A stretch of DNA of 64,000 nucleotides from Alnus glutinosa (Eukaryota; Streptophyta; Magnoliopsida; Fagales; Betulaceae). Location of the stretch: assembly GCF_958979055.1 (NCBI RefSeq), contig NC_084886.1, positions 20,715,154 through 20,779,153 on the forward strand, given 5' to 3'. The translations under genes were made by a program, and so were the position numbers. Numbering within the stretch: position 1 is the first letter of the stretch; each line of letters opens with the position of its first letter. Positions 10,917 through 22,899 of this stretch are shown here, piece by piece. Under the pieces are notes generated by a model. It worked only from the letters and a program-made list of their open reading frames with translations. It was not told the origin of the DNA and did not search any database.

Positions 10917-11094
10917 GACAACGTGGCAGAGCTTGATTGGCTTTCGTAGTTCGTAGACGACTCGTTCACCGATTACGAGCGCCGGCGCCGAAGATGGTGT
11001 GGTGCGAAGGTGCACGCATTATGTGTTGGAGAAGTCGCTGTAGTGGCGAACGGGCTCCCAGGGGCTGAAGACACTTTGCAATGCGTGCGGCTGT
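10917..11094 (+). pseudogene. GATA-type zinc-finger transcription factor fragment
   Basis: One frame (from 10917) reads DNVAELDWLS, a TAG stop, then FVDDSFTDYE, which is the acidic N-terminal motif of plant subfamily I GATA factors. In another frame (11029-11093) lie EKSL, a TAG stop, WRTGSQGLKTLCNACG, matching the finger core TPQWRTGP.GPKTLCNACG. The first CxxC pair is lost, at least one frameshift separates the two motifs, and the region between them is much shorter than in real GATA genes. Probably a processed or heavily deleted copy. Confidence 0.75.
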
Positions 11095-11771
11095 CTCTCT
11101 CTTGTCTCCATCTGTCCTCTCTCTCTCTCTCTCTCTCTCTCATCTCGACCTAAAGGACGGTGGCAGGGTTGAACAAAGAAAAAGCAAGACAAGAGTTGCT
11201 GTGTGAAAGGAGAGAGAATTTTTTTATTATTATTATTATAATAAGACTTGGGAATGTTATAGTGTATTGAATTGCATTGTAGCATTCGCAAGGAATAGAA
11301 AAATATAGGAAAGTTGCTGTAAGTGAATTTTTGTGATTTTTTTTGAGATTTTTCCTAAATTTAGGGAACATAGCTCATTGTAGGAAAGCTGCTGTGAATG
11401 CTCTAAGACATGTAAGGCATCAAATGGTTGTGTTGTATCTGGTGTCATTTGCTAATGATGTAGTAAAATAAGGGTGAAGGTGTGGAGGAGAAGGATGATT
11501 ATAGAGAGATGATTGATATGAATGACCCATTTTGAGATAAAGTATTAAATAATGAAAGTGATATTTTTGATGATGGGGATGATAAAAAGAAAACGTAGTT
11601 CCCATGGAGATTGCATATTAGAGCCAGCTCCACCTGAAGCTTTAGAGCTTGCTAGTTGCTCTACATGGGGCTTCAAATCATGGTGCCAACACCTCAAAAT
11701 CTGCTTATTTAGATTTTGGAGGTATAACTGCCCCTGCCCTTGAAGGTATTGGCAGTAGGGGTGTCAAAACA

Positions 11772-11804
<33 letters not shown>

Positions 11805-13480
11805 CTTCCAAATATAGCTAGAAGCAATGTCTTAGTGAGCCCCTCCTAAAAATGATGAATAGGATGAGGCAGCTTCCAAGCCTAATTGTGTACCAAGTAC
11901 CTACTCATTAAGAGTTTTATACGGTTGACATGGATAATCCCAACTTGTGTGTTGGTTTGACTTTTCTTCCAGCACAACAGTTTAGAGTCTACATACTCTG
12001 GATATTAAATTTACAAAAAAACAAAATAAATAAATAAAAAAAATGATAAGAACATGGTGGTGCATGGGAGCGTGCAAGGATGAACATTGTGGATGAAGAG
12101 TATATGACTCAATGATTAGAGGAAAGAAAATGTTTTAGATTAATGGTGCGTTTGGGTGTTTGACTTTTAAAATCTGAATTCAATTATTATTTAGTGTGTG
12201 AATTTCAAGGCAAATAAAAGATGTTTGAGTGATGAGAAGAATTTAAATTGTATTTAAAATCATGTTTGGATGAGAGTTGTATGAGATTATTTTTCACGGA
12301 AAACTATGGTTGGAAATGATTGGAGATATAAAAAGTTGTGAAGAATGATTAGAGTTATGAAAATTAGTGTACAATAATAATTGAAATAATTATTGTTTAA
12401 TATAAATAAATATGAATAAATTATAAATAAATAATTTTTATTTAATATAAATAAATATGAATCTGTGAAAAAAAAACAAACATAATGGACAAAGCGAGTT
12501 TTGGAAGACAGACGGGTGGGATGAGGAAAAGGGGGTGATTTTTTTACCAAGGTGGCAAAAGTATATTTGAAGGGGAAAAAAATCCAGTGCATGGAAGCTC
12601 ACGGTAAGCTCGATTTTTTGAATAATTTTGTCCATCAACAACCGTTGGATGAGAAAAAAATTTCATAGTTGTCATTGCCACTTTGACCGATACATTATGT
12701 ACACGCAACACACGCAACCAAAATTCACCCTTGTCCAGAATTTATTGGGTGTGAAAACTTGTAACCAGATTTTTGAAATCAATGGTGTAGATGAAAAATA
12801 ACTGACGCGTGACTGTAGCAAATTAAAATGGACGGTGTAGATTGGAAAAGTGGTGTAAAAGTGATTGTACACCACTTTTCCATTCAAATAAGGTTCACGC
12901 GTAAACCAATGGAAAGCGAAAGCATTCTTCAGCCTTCATGTGTTTCCAATGCGTTGGAATTCGTTATTTTGCTTGAAATTTGTAATGAAAACGGGTTTAA
13001 TTCGGATTACGTGCGATTTTTATTCAAATGATCGAATTTCAAAAAAAAAAAAAAAAAACTCGGACTTTCTTTTTTCTTTTTTTTTCTTTCATCCAAACAG
13101 ACTATAAGTCACTACGACTTGTACACTCATGTCTCAGGAGATATCAGGGGGTGATAACTTGTGTTCATATATATATCAGGTTCGGGTCATATCGAAACAT
13201 GGATATAAAATTATATAAGTCAATCTTTATTTGAATCATTTAATTTAAATGTGTCAGATCCTTCAATTTTAATTCATTAATTTTGTATTGGGTTCATGTC
13301 GAGTTTGCGAGTTATGTAAAAAATTACTAGTCCCAAATGTTGTGTGTCTGATTTAAGTTGTATCGATATGCAGATAAAAGACTATATAAGTCAATTCTAA
13401 ACTACTAATTTTGTATCGAATTCCCAGGTTGTTTAAAAATTGTCATCCATATAAGATTGAGACAGTTCAGGGCGAATTGC
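11095..13480. other. Intergenic region with microsatellites and one unidentified decayed coding fragment
   Basis: (CT)n at about 11118-11140 and (GAT)n at about 11775-11800. On +, 11650-11849 carries ASNHGANTSKSAYLDFGGIT and an Asp run before GLPNIARSNVLVSPS. It is Ser/Asp-rich, has no start and no family I recognise, and is flanked by stops. 12145-12290 resembles one end of a MITE (GGTGCGTTTGGGTGTTTG) without a clear partner. The remainder is AT-rich. Confidence 0.4.
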
Positions 13481-13716
13481 TGAAAAGAAGATAGACCGTT
13501 TAGACTGAGCCCAATATGCCCAAACTTCAGTCAGGACTTCGGCCCAGCAAGTTTTGTGGAAAGACGAGTTAGGCGAGCGGCGCCCAGCCTAATTTCCACC
13601 TGTGCAGCCAGCTCGTGAAAAGATTGCGACTTTCTTAGCTCAGCTCTGCTTCTGAAACCCAGAGTCAGTGTAACTGTGTAAGAAGCTTGTTGCCGGTGAT
13701 CTCGCCGAAGGTACAG

Positions 13717-16700
13717 ATGGCGTTCTTCAGCATGAAGCCGATGGGAGGCCCACTTCCTGCCCAGCTCGGCCAAAAGGGCTTCCCCATCAAACGGCCAGTG
13801 ATCATAACCACGAGGACCGTTCTCCCTCTTCAGGTTCTAACACAAAAGCTCTAACATAAATAAAGTGGCATCAAATTGCCTAAATAATTTAGTAATTTGT
13901 CTATTGGGTTCTGAGTTTGCCATTTTTGGGAGACACAATATGCGATTCATCTGCACATTTTTTTTTTTTTTTTTTTTTTCTGCATTGGTCTCTGATTTGT
14001 TTCTTAAATTTTGACTTAAAGAGCAATGTGTTATCAGCGATGATATTTGTGAAATTCATAAATTCAAAGTAAATCAGGATGATGCCTAAGAGTGTAACCC
14101 AAATAAATATTCATGGGTGATTTGGCCAACTGATTTGTCTTAGTGTTCTAAGTCCAGTTTTTGATGTATATAAAATTGTGCCTTTCCTCAAAACCAAGTA
14201 AAATGTGACTCAGCATTAGTTCTAAATAGATTCACTAGGAAACTTATACATGAATTTTGTACGAGGTTGCATTGTAGTTGCACTATATTTGTGAGCTTTT
14301 AAAAATTGAATTTCAGATCTTTTGATTTTAAGATCTTGTGATCGTAATATCCAAATTTTCGTATACCCTGAAATGAGAAAATAGATGCTTTGAATAATAG
14401 CTTCTTTAGTCTTAGCATTCTCAGGTTCAGTGGTCGAGCCAAGATTTTTATCTTGGGGACCAGACTAGTAAAGTAATACTATTAGAAATAAAGCTCAAAC
14501 ATAATATGAAACAATAGAATGCAAACCCCCTGCTTAACACTCATATTTTATAGCATCAGTTTGTTTTATTGTACTTAAGGTTCGACCCCTTGAGTGAAAA
14601 CAATTCCTTGGGACCATGCCCATGGGCGAAAGCCCGAGCTTTACCCAACCTATGTGGAGGGGGCGTTTTGCGCATTGTCCTGGGGATCTAGTCAGGGCGA
14701 AGCTCCACATACCCCTCTTATCAAAAAAGAAATCATACTTTTTAATGTAGATTTGTTTTATACTTCCTTCCAGGCTTTTGTACATTAAGTCAACCCTCCT
14801 TAATACCTATATTTATAATCTCTGTACAAACTAATTGGACAAGTTGAAACTATGTTTGCTTTGCTTAAAAAAAAAATAAAAAAATTGTGTTATTTCATAT
14901 TTTTATTAAGAGAAATGATACACACACATCTCCATACAATCAATTTTCAAATCCAACATTGAATTTGTAGGACCCAATTTGGGTCTCAAAAATCCAATGG
15001 TGAATTTGAAAATGAGATGTGTAGAAGATGTGTTAGAGATGTATTTTTATCATTTCTCTTTTATTAATATCAACCATGAAATAACCAACAAAATTAATCC
15101 AATAAAATTTCTATACAAACTCTTTTTGCTGTGATTAATGTAAATTTTCTAACTCTCCAAATCATTGAAAAGTTCCCAATAAATATAAAATCTAATTATA
15201 TTAAAACTCTTTTGTCTAACCTCTTTTTTTGTATCTTGTCTGACACTTTTGCCTATTGCACTAAAAAAGAAAGAAGAAAAGACACGGTCAATGGCATCGT
15301 GAGGGCATTCTTAGGACAAACTCTTCCTTCTAGAGTTCAAGTGAAGAAATATGAGTATGTAAATATGATTAGTGCATTAGGTGATTGAAAAGGTAAAACC
15401 ATTACCAAAAAATTTGGTCAGATATAGATCAAAGCTCACAAAATTCCCCGGTCACCGACAGTCTTAGGTCTGTTACGGTAGATTCAGGTATGGTTCCTCC
15501 TCCATCCGCTCCTACGGTTATCTCTGGATTGGATTTGGGAGGGCCTTGGGCTTCTGATTTGAGGGCATAAAGGGCCTCTAACCCAGTGTCTACCCCCCGG
15601 AAGGTGAAGGGCAGAAGGTAGCTTCTAAATTTAGAATGATCCATTAATTATGAGGTGAGGGGTATCTCCTCTAGGCGGGGGAAAGACAAGTCTCAGGCTG
15701 TCTAGTGCTGAGGGCATCGGGGGGTTATGATGGTGGGATTGATATCTCTCATCTCTTATTTGCAGATGATATTTTTTTTTTTTTTTTTTTTGTGGGGCTA
15801 ACCCAAATCACCTTCATCTTTTACGTTGTTTGCTTTTATGTTTTGAAGCTGTCTCGGGTTTGAAGATTAATTTGCCTAAGCCGGCATTGGTTCTTGTTGG
15901 TAATGTCAATAACGTAGAAAGTTTGGCTAGGATTTTGGGGTGCAAGGTCTCCTCTTTGCCTATGAGGTGTCAAGGTCTTCCTTTGGGTGCGTCGTTTAAA
16001 GCCAAACCTATTTGAAATACAATATTGAGAAGATTGAACGTCGATTGGCTAGTTGAAAGCGGTTGTACTTATCTAAAGGAGGCACGATTACCTTGATCAA
16101 GAGCACATTGTCTAATTTGCCTACCCACTTTATGTCTTTGTTTCCTCTCCGGCGAGCGTAGGCAATTGTATTGAGAAATTACAGCTGGAATTTTTTTGAG
16201 GTATTGGCGAAGAGGTCAAATTTCACCTAGTAAGTTGGTCTAAGGTGTGTTCTCTGGTTTCTGAGGGGGTCTGGTGGTTCAAAATTTGTTCATACTCAAC
16301 CAAGCTTTTTTGGGAAAGCGGTTATGGTGTTTTGCTCATGAGAAAGAGGACATATGGAAATTGGTAGTGGATGTTAATTATGGGAGTCAGTGGTGCAGGT
16401 GGTGCTCTAATGGAGTCAATGGGTCATATGGAGTGGAGCTTTGGAAATTCATTAGGAAGGGTTGGGAGGATTTTTCTAGTTTTACAATATTTGAGGTGGG
16501 GGACAGCTCTAAGGTTAATTTATGGCATGACGTTTGGTGTGGGGTTTTACCCCTTAAGGGAGCGTTTCCAGAGATGTTTAGCATTGCTTGCCTTAGGGAT
16601 GCTTCCATGGTAGATCATTTTTAGTTCTCTAATGGGGTCCCTACAGTGGGTGCGTGGGGATAATTTTTCTAGTTTTGTTCTATTTGCTTTGCTGTTTGCT

Positions 16701-19413
16701 GAGAAAAGAGAAGGAAAACAACTTGGAAGGTCTTATTGGCTCAGTGGCGTATGGGGAGGGAAATGAAAGGGAAACTCAGGAGCCTAAATTGGAGGAAGGT
16801 CTGCATAAAATCAGGGGAGCCACTGTGCTATATATATTTTGGGCTTAAAAGTCCTTTTTTTTTTTTTTTCAAGAATTCCCCCCCACCCCTCCTCCTCTCC
16901 AACTCTTCGTCACCCTCAGGTTTGGTCCTCCAATGCTAAGACTGAAGAAGCTTTCATCCAAATCATTAAAGGGGCAGCCAGAGATAGATTAGTAACCTGC
17001 AAAAATTTGATATTTTCAACCTAGGCTTATAGATTAAGGAGGCAGTTCAACATTTGTTTCTCTGTGTTTAAAGCAATACTCTTGGTTAAGGCTCTTTGAG
17101 TTTTGTTTGTGTAGCGATTGAGATATGATGCACCGCAATGATCTGGTGCATCTCTCTCCCATTTGTTTATTATTGAATCCACGCGCTTAGCCAGTTTGTC
17201 TTTCTTTTGATTTTGGTTGGGTCGTCAGGCCCATTTGTCTCATATCTATTTCAGTTGGGCTTGGACCATTTGTCTTGTTTAGGTTTCGATTGGGCTTTTA
17301 CACGTGCGAGAGGGTGTTAAGGAAATCCCACATAAATCGAATATGGTCTTAGTTGGGGTTAATGTATTTGTCTGGTCTTTCTATCGCTGGTTTAAGCTTT
17401 TGAATTGGACACTCTAACATGATATCAGAACAGGTCGATCAAGGTCTGTTTTTGAGTGCTTTGTAGCTTTTGCACATTTTGCAAAATTGATCATATCATA
17501 CCCAATGTTTCATATCTCAGTCACTAAAGATTTTGTTGGTGATAATATCTTTTTTGGTATGTAGTTAAGCTTGATAAGATATTATCTCCATGGTTTTTAA
17601 TAGGTTTAGATTTGAATTTTGAATTTGAATTGTCCATTTCCCAACACTGTATCGTTATAACAGTTCTATATAATGCATCCAAAAGCATATCAATTAAATC
17701 TTCTATTCACAAAATCTTGCATGTAGTAGTCTATGTAATTGTTTAAACTTTCATTTTGGGTGTTTTTGTACCTGCTATTTTGTTTTCTGCTGTTTCTAAA
17801 AAATGATGGAAAAAAAAAATACTTGTTTTGTTCATTCCCTTGTGGCTCTTATGAATGCACTCGTGTATCCAGGATGTTTCTCTATGCCAGTCAATTGGGC
17901 CCGGTTTATGTGAGGCTAGATACTTGCAGATAATTTGGTTGCACCTAAGGTTAAAATTTTTCAGTTATATTAGTTTGAACCAGTTAGATAATTGGCATTA
18001 TGGAGTGGATTGCACCTGTTATAGAAAGTCAATATTATCTAATTAACCAATAAATGAATGTCCCATGTAAAATAATAGTGAATAATTTATGATAACTTCA
18101 GGATATCATTTAATTTTACAGTTCATGTTGAAAAAATTTTGATTTGGAAAATCAAAAGATGTTGACAATTATCATTGCTTCCTACTACCACCAAAGAGGT
18201 TCTAGTCAAATATAAGACAAGCCTTCTCGTGTTATTTTTTGAGGACAAACCTTCAGGCTTCATGTCATTAATTTTGAGTACTTATCATATGTTTTCCTCA
18301 AGTTAAGATGCTCTAAACTTTGTCAGAGCATTGGACTCCTGAACCAGATATCTGTCAACTGCTTCCCTCTTCTACCTTGTAGCCATCAGTTACTTGCCTA
18401 TGTTGCAAAAACATGTTCTACTATGGTAATGGTGAAATTTATTTAAAAAGCAGTGTCAAAATAAAAGTTATCTGTAGTTTAAGTTGCTCCGACTGATTTA
18501 TCTGTAGGTTTCTTGACTTAATTGCATTTGTAAGTACTGATGGGGCATATGAAGGTGGATTTGCTGTGATAAAGACAAGTTCTGGGTTTGTGGCTTTTAC
18601 CAGTGGTTGGGATTTTAGAGTTTTTAACTTCTTTTCCATTATTGTCCTCTTCCTCTTTTGGTGGCTATGGCCCAACAAAATTATTGCCTTCAAATTGATG
18701 TCTCACAAAGAGTCCCAGTGAGGAATTCATTTGTAAGCAAGATGGAATTATTTGGAACAATCTTATTCCAAATGTTATTTTGGAAAAGAACCAGTGTTTG
18801 TATACAGGTTAACTTCAGATCAATATTCAGTTTGCTCCCCACTCTCTCCCTTCCAAAATAATAATGTCAAATTTATTGAATGGCCTCCTAGTGTTGCAGG
18901 CATTGGGGCCAATTTTGAAAACTTCAAATACTTTTTTCTTTCTGGCTTTATCTTGACACAAACTTGCGATGAGCATGCACAGATATTATACTGTACTTGT
19001 AATACTTAAAGATCACTATGGTTAAAGACAATTAGGATTTGTACAGCTTAAGATCACTATTCTTTAAACCCTATTTGCAGGTGAAAAGTGAGGAAGAACG
19101 GAGATTAGAAGCTCCGATGAACTTGGGTGTGTCACGAAGAGATATGATGATATATTTGACTGCTGGGGCTCTGATGAGTGGCGCAACAGATCCTGCTGAA
19201 GCACGTGTTGTGAAACCTGAGATCAGGAGAAAGATAAGGGAAAAACTCGACATGCTTAGGGAAAAGGCCGGGTTGTCAAAGCCGAAAAATGAGGACGGAA
19301 TCAAGATATCGCCAGAACAACCATCGGCAAAGGAGAAAAACCTTCCGCCCTTGCCGCCACCGGTACCATCTCTAAGTTCTATAGGACCTCTGGTGGAAGC
19401 AACTCTCCCCTGA
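13717..19413 (+). CDS. Small putative chloroplast protein with a twin-arginine-like segment (two exons)
   Basis: Exon 1 is 13717-13833 (39 codons, ending CTTCAG before GTTCTA). Exon 2 is 19081-19413 (after TTTGCAG; 110 codons plus stop). Both are phase 0, giving 149 residues. Residues 1-39 ([20 protein letters not shown] and on) are Ser/Pro/Lys/Arg-rich with few acids, as in a transit peptide. About residues 57-80 read [20 protein letters not shown] and then PAEAR: an RR pair, a hydrophobic stretch and an A-x-A-like site, the plan of a Tat-type thylakoid signal. The rest is a charged helix ([17 protein letters not shown]) and a Pro-rich tail. I do not recognise the family; thylakoid-lumen location is inferred. 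The 5.2-kb intron holds a SINE-like copy, a MITE, a LINE fragment and LTR debris. A missed small internal exon is possible. Confidence 0.75.
14428..14909. other. Intron sequence with a possible hAT end and a SINE-like copy
   Basis: 14428 onward (CAGTGGTCGAGCCAAGATTT) resembles the CAGKGGCGGA end of the hAT elements at 45229 and 52071, without a right partner. 14565-14727 contains a Pol III B-box-like GGTTCGACCCC (14579-14589) and shares ACAATTCC and a GGCGTTTTGCGC-like motif with the SINE-like copy at 61643-61830. It ends TTATCAAAAAA, the same 3' end as the LINE at 53446-59205. Confidence 0.45.
14910..15058. mobile_element. 149-bp MITE with 9-bp target duplication
   Basis: The ends GAGAAATGATA and TATCATTTCTC are inverted, with ACACATCTC repeated inside each arm. 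TTTTATTAA flanks both sides (14901-14909 and 15059-15067). A 9-bp duplication suggests Mutator-type mobilisation, though 8 bp (hAT) cannot be excluded because the target is AT-rich. Confidence 0.75.
15410..16850 (+). pseudogene. Internally deleted LINE fragment in the intron
   Basis: 15430-15720 resembles the C-terminal end of ORF1 of the LINE at 53446-59205 (a Ser/Pro-rich stretch, then SINYE). It jumps directly to the reverse transcriptase catalytic region (SHLLFADD near 15745). Next come ISGLKI-type and [18 protein letters not shown] sequence (15840-16010) and the post-RT part [28 protein letters not shown] (16290-16560). The endonuclease and most of RT are missing, and many stops and shifts are present. 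Same orientation as the host gene. Confidence 0.8.
17100..17437 (+). mobile_element. LTR-like fossil ending at a primer-binding-like site
   Basis: The segment ends CACTCTAACA followed by TGATATCAGAACAGG, a decayed form of the initiator-Met primer site TGGTATCAGAGC that follows LTRs of copia-type elements. It contains short direct GGGCTTGGACC-like motifs. No second LTR or coding remains were identified nearby. Old and incomplete. Confidence 0.4.
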
Positions 19414-19666
19414 CCACAGGACATTAGATGATCCTTTATTAAATTTTGAATGATGGCTTTGTTCACAAGCTTAGATTTTCGTTTATCTTATCTCCAAACT
19501 ATGAATTGGAATTTACAATCCACCAAATCACTACTAGATTTGTGGCCGTTTTTCGTAACTTGCTTAGCCAGAAAAACCCATTCTGCTTTTATTAGAATTT
19601 TGATAAAAAAACAAAAAAAACAAAAAAACAAAAAAAAACAAAAAAAAAAAATTGAAAATGCTACAA

Positions 19667-20776
19667 TTAATTGGTCTTTTTGTCCAAGTTGGTAACAAGC
19701 TGGCGCATCTGAAATCTCCAGAACAAGAAGTAGGCCAAACCGAACCCTACGAGAACATACACCCAAACCTTCTCTTCCCCACTCTCCTTCTCTGAGCTGA
19801 CCTCCACTATGCTAAACCTCTCCCGCTCCACATTCCCCATCATACCCTCCAAGACATGCCCATATAACACGTACACCCTGTCCTCAGCTCCCACTGCCAC
19901 CGAAGTAGGAAACCCCTCGCTATCGAGGTCAATTTTGTCAAATACAACTGCCTCCCCCCAACTATCCGGACTCTTCAGGAACCACAACTTACTCGAAGAC
20001 ACCACCAAAACGACGCCGTCGCTCCGGATCGCGATCCCATCCGGCATAGTCAAATCCTCGTCCAACAACACCAGCCTCGCCGTGCCGTCCTCCTCGTCAA
20101 CCTTGAACATCTTCCCCGTATTGGACTGCACCACCAGGAGGTACCCCTTGCTGACGTAAGCAATCCCGTTGAGCCCGCAGTGACTGAACGGTGCGTCGCG
20201 GTCCACGGGATGGGCCGTGAAGGCCCGCGATCTAGAGAAGATGGAAGCGTCTCCGTCGGCGTTGACTTTCCAGATGTAGTTTCCGGCCGCGTTGGTGACG
20301 TAGGCGTTGCCTCTGAAGTCCACGGTGACATCGTTCGCGATCTGACGTGTGCTGGCGGTGGCGTCGTCTGAGGGCAGGAGAGAGAGGAAGATGCGGTTAC
20401 CGGAACGGAGGTCGTAGGCGGCGAGGGCATTGAAGTGGGGGAGTGGGTCCGCGGCATGGATAACGGCGAGGAGACGGCGTTTGGCGGAGTCCACGGCGAG
20501 GCCCAGAACGCTGACGTTTTCGGGGAGGGAGGAGTCGGAGATTAAGGTCTCGACGACGCCTGCGTCGGACACGGCGGCGACCTTACGCTGGCGGATGGAC
20601 CCCGCGAGGAAGTGCTGGGCCGATGGGTCCCACGCGAGGCCTTCGGGGTAGAGATTGGGGGATCGGAAGCTGATGGCGTGGGGCTTGCCGGCGAGGATTA
20701 GTGGCACGGGGCCGACCAGAAGGAAGAGGAAGGTGAAGATGAAGATTAGGAATGGAGAGGACGTGATTGGAGACAT
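19667..20776 (-). CDS. SMP-30/gluconolactonase/strictosidine-synthase-like beta-propeller protein, secreted and membrane-anchored
   Basis: This is an intact, intronless 369-residue frame starting at ATG 20776. Residues 1-30 are a strong hydrophobic signal peptide (FLIFIFTFLFLLVGPVPLIL). The body carries blade repeats of the six-bladed SMP-30/NHL type: NLYPEGLAWDPSAQHFLAGS, IANDVTVDFRGNAYVTNAAG, HCGLNGIAYVSKGYLLVVQS, LTMPDGIAIRSDGVVLVVSS and GFPTSVAVG. Near residues 336-357 VWVYVLVGFGLAYFLFWRF is a C-terminal membrane segment with a short basic cytosolic tail. In plants such proteins are usually annotated as calcium-dependent phosphotriesterase superfamily; the substrate is unknown. GC content is well above that of the flanks. 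It is convergent with the gene ending at 19413. Confidence 0.9.
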   Translation of the reverse strand: MSPITSSPFLIFIFTFLFLLVGPVPLILAGKPHAISFRSPNLYPEGLAWDPSAQHFLAGSIRQRKVAAVSDAGVVETLISDSSLPENVSVLGLAVDSAKRRLLAVIHAADPLPHFNALAAYDLRSGNRIFLSLLPSDDATASTRQIANDVTVDFRGNAYVTNAAGNYIWKVNADGDASIFSRSRAFTAHPVDRDAPFSHCGLNGIAYVSKGYLLVVQSNTGKMFKVDEEDGTARLVLLDEDLTMPDGIAIRSDGVVLVVSSSKLWFLKSPDSWGEAVVFDKIDLDSEGFPTSVAVGAEDRVYVLYGHVLEGMMGNVERERFSIVEVSSEKESGEEKVWVYVLVGFGLAYFLFWRFQMRQLVTNLDKKTN

Positions 20777-20810
20777 TATTCAAGTGTAGCCACAATAGGG
20801 TGGATGCAGC

Positions 20811-20818
20811 TATTTATA
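20811..20818 (-). promoter_or_regulatory. TATA box of the SMP-30-like gene
   Basis: TATAAATA on the minus strand, 35-42 bp upstream of the ATG. That spacing implies a very short 5' leader or a start site close to 20785. Confidence 0.6.
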
Positions 20819-21049
20819 CAGGACTGGACTCTGGAGTTATCCAATTACTTTTGCACTCTTTCTTGTCAAACAAATCATGAAATGTTTTCTTGTCAAAGGG
20901 GTTGCTGTTTTGGTTTCAAGGACTGGTTTTCAGCCTTGTTCTACACTGGAAGCGACGATTTGGAAGAAAATATACATCCGGGTCCGGCGATAGGATAAAT
21001 GCATTTGCTCTTAATATTGTGTTATATATATATATATATATATATAAAG

Positions 21050-22221
21050 AAAGTCATTGATCAAAACAATTATACCAACCAGTATCTAAACTCCATAGGG
21101 AACCAGTTGGATAAGATTGAAGAAAACCTCGATAATAAGCCTCTTGCAAAAGAGAAATATAAGCCTTTTAAGCAAGAGAAGCTTATAATCAAGTTTCTAG
21201 AATTAAAACCGGGAACTACTTTAAAGGTTAACAAAAAGAAGTTTTCTGTTGAAAAAATTGAGGAAATGCTAAAGGATTTGGTTAAGACCAAACAAGAACA
21301 GCCCAGTAGTTCCAACACTGTGTCTGTTGCTAATATCCCTGAGTCTCCTGAAAATTCATCCGAAACAGAGTCCAATTCGAAATCTAAATCTGATGAAAAC
21401 ATCAGAAAAGTTGAGAAAACCCTTTCAGCTTTAGAACTAAATAGGATACACAAGCTTAAGTTTCCTCCAACAAGTCTCACTAAGAATTGGTATCCTAAGC
21501 CTATCCCTCCGGATATCCAATTTGAAGAAAGAAGTTTCCAAAGTCAATTTGCAGTCTCTGCTGATAAACTATATGAGTGAAATATCGATGGTTTAGCTGC
21601 TAGAAACCATGGTCATATGGGTTAACTTATCAAGAATTTGTTGTTCTGCTAAGCCATCGATATTTCACTCATATAGTTTATCAGCAGATCTGCAAATTGA
21701 CTTTGGAAGCTTCTTTTCTCAAATTGGATATTCGGAGGGGTAGGCTTAGGATACCAATTCTTAGTGAGACTTGTTGAAGGAAGCTTAGGCTTATATATCC
21801 TATTCAGTTTTAGGGCTAAAACGGCTTTCTCAACTTTTCTGATGTTTTCATCAGATTCAGATTCCGATTCCGAAGAGGACTCTGTTTCGGATGAACTTTC
21901 AGAAGACTCAGGGATATTAGCAACAGACACAGAGTTGGAACTACCGGGCTGTTCTTGTTTGGTCTTAACCAAATCCTTAAGCATTTCCTCAATTTTTTCA
22001 ACAAGGGACTTCTTTTTGTTAACCTTTAAACTAGTTCCCGGTTTTAATTCTGAAAACTTGATTATAGGCTTCTCTTGCTTAAAAGGCTTATGTTTCTCGT
22101 TTGCAAAAGGCTTATTATCGAGCTTTTCTTCAATCTTATCCAACTGGTTCCCTATGGAGTTTAGGTACTGGTTGGTATAATTGAAAAATTCATAAACGGT
22201 TTGCCTCACCTCTTTGCCCAT
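21050..22221. repeat. Large inverted repeat inside the pararetrovirus fossil
   Basis: Two ~540-bp arms (21060-21597 on +, 21655-22200 on -) carry the same coat-region sequence in opposite orientation, separated by about 55 bp that belongs to the minus-strand copy. By eye the arms are about 90 percent identical. A transcript through it would fold into a long hairpin. Confidence 0.8.
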
Positions 22222-22899
22222 AAGATCAAATAAATCTTAGTCAATGAGAACAATGTGATAAAATATGATAATCTCACTTACGGGAATATCATAAGTGATA
22301 TCTAAAAAGAAGGTCTTAAGATGTGTATCAATATGAAAATATCAAACCAAGTCAATAAGGATAAGAAAAAGGCTAAGTATGAAATTGGTAATTTCTGTGA
22401 GCAGTATGGTCTACTCTCGATAGCACCATCAAAGAAACATAAGAAGTCTCGTAAGCATGAAGAATATAGAAAGCATAAGAAACGGTTTAAAAGATTCAAG
22501 AAAAGAAGCTTTGAGCCAAACGATTTCTATAAGAATGAAAAGAGAAAACCTAAGAAAAGAAGATTTAAGAACAACAAAGATAGTTGTTATAAGTGTGGTA
22601 AGTCAGGTCACTTTACAAAGGATTGCAAAGCTAAGGAAACCATTAAGTCTCTAAAAGTCTCTAACGAAGAAAAGGAAAATTTAATAAGAATGTTAGAGAT
22701 AAAAGACACTAAATCGCTTTTTCAAAATCACAGTCATTATATCCCCATTCCTGACAGGTGGTACAGAAGTCAAGATGCCATAAGTGGTGAGCATAGATGA
22801 ACATGGTGATGTGCATACGTAATATCACCTGATTACTATGATCCCTTTAATGATGATTACGTCGATGACTAAGGCATGCTTACTTCCGTAGGCACAAAA

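Noticed and set aside
20050-20457. Long Thr/Ser/Pro-rich minus frame overlapping the SMP-30-like gene
   Set aside because: Shadow frame inside a GC-rich coding region.
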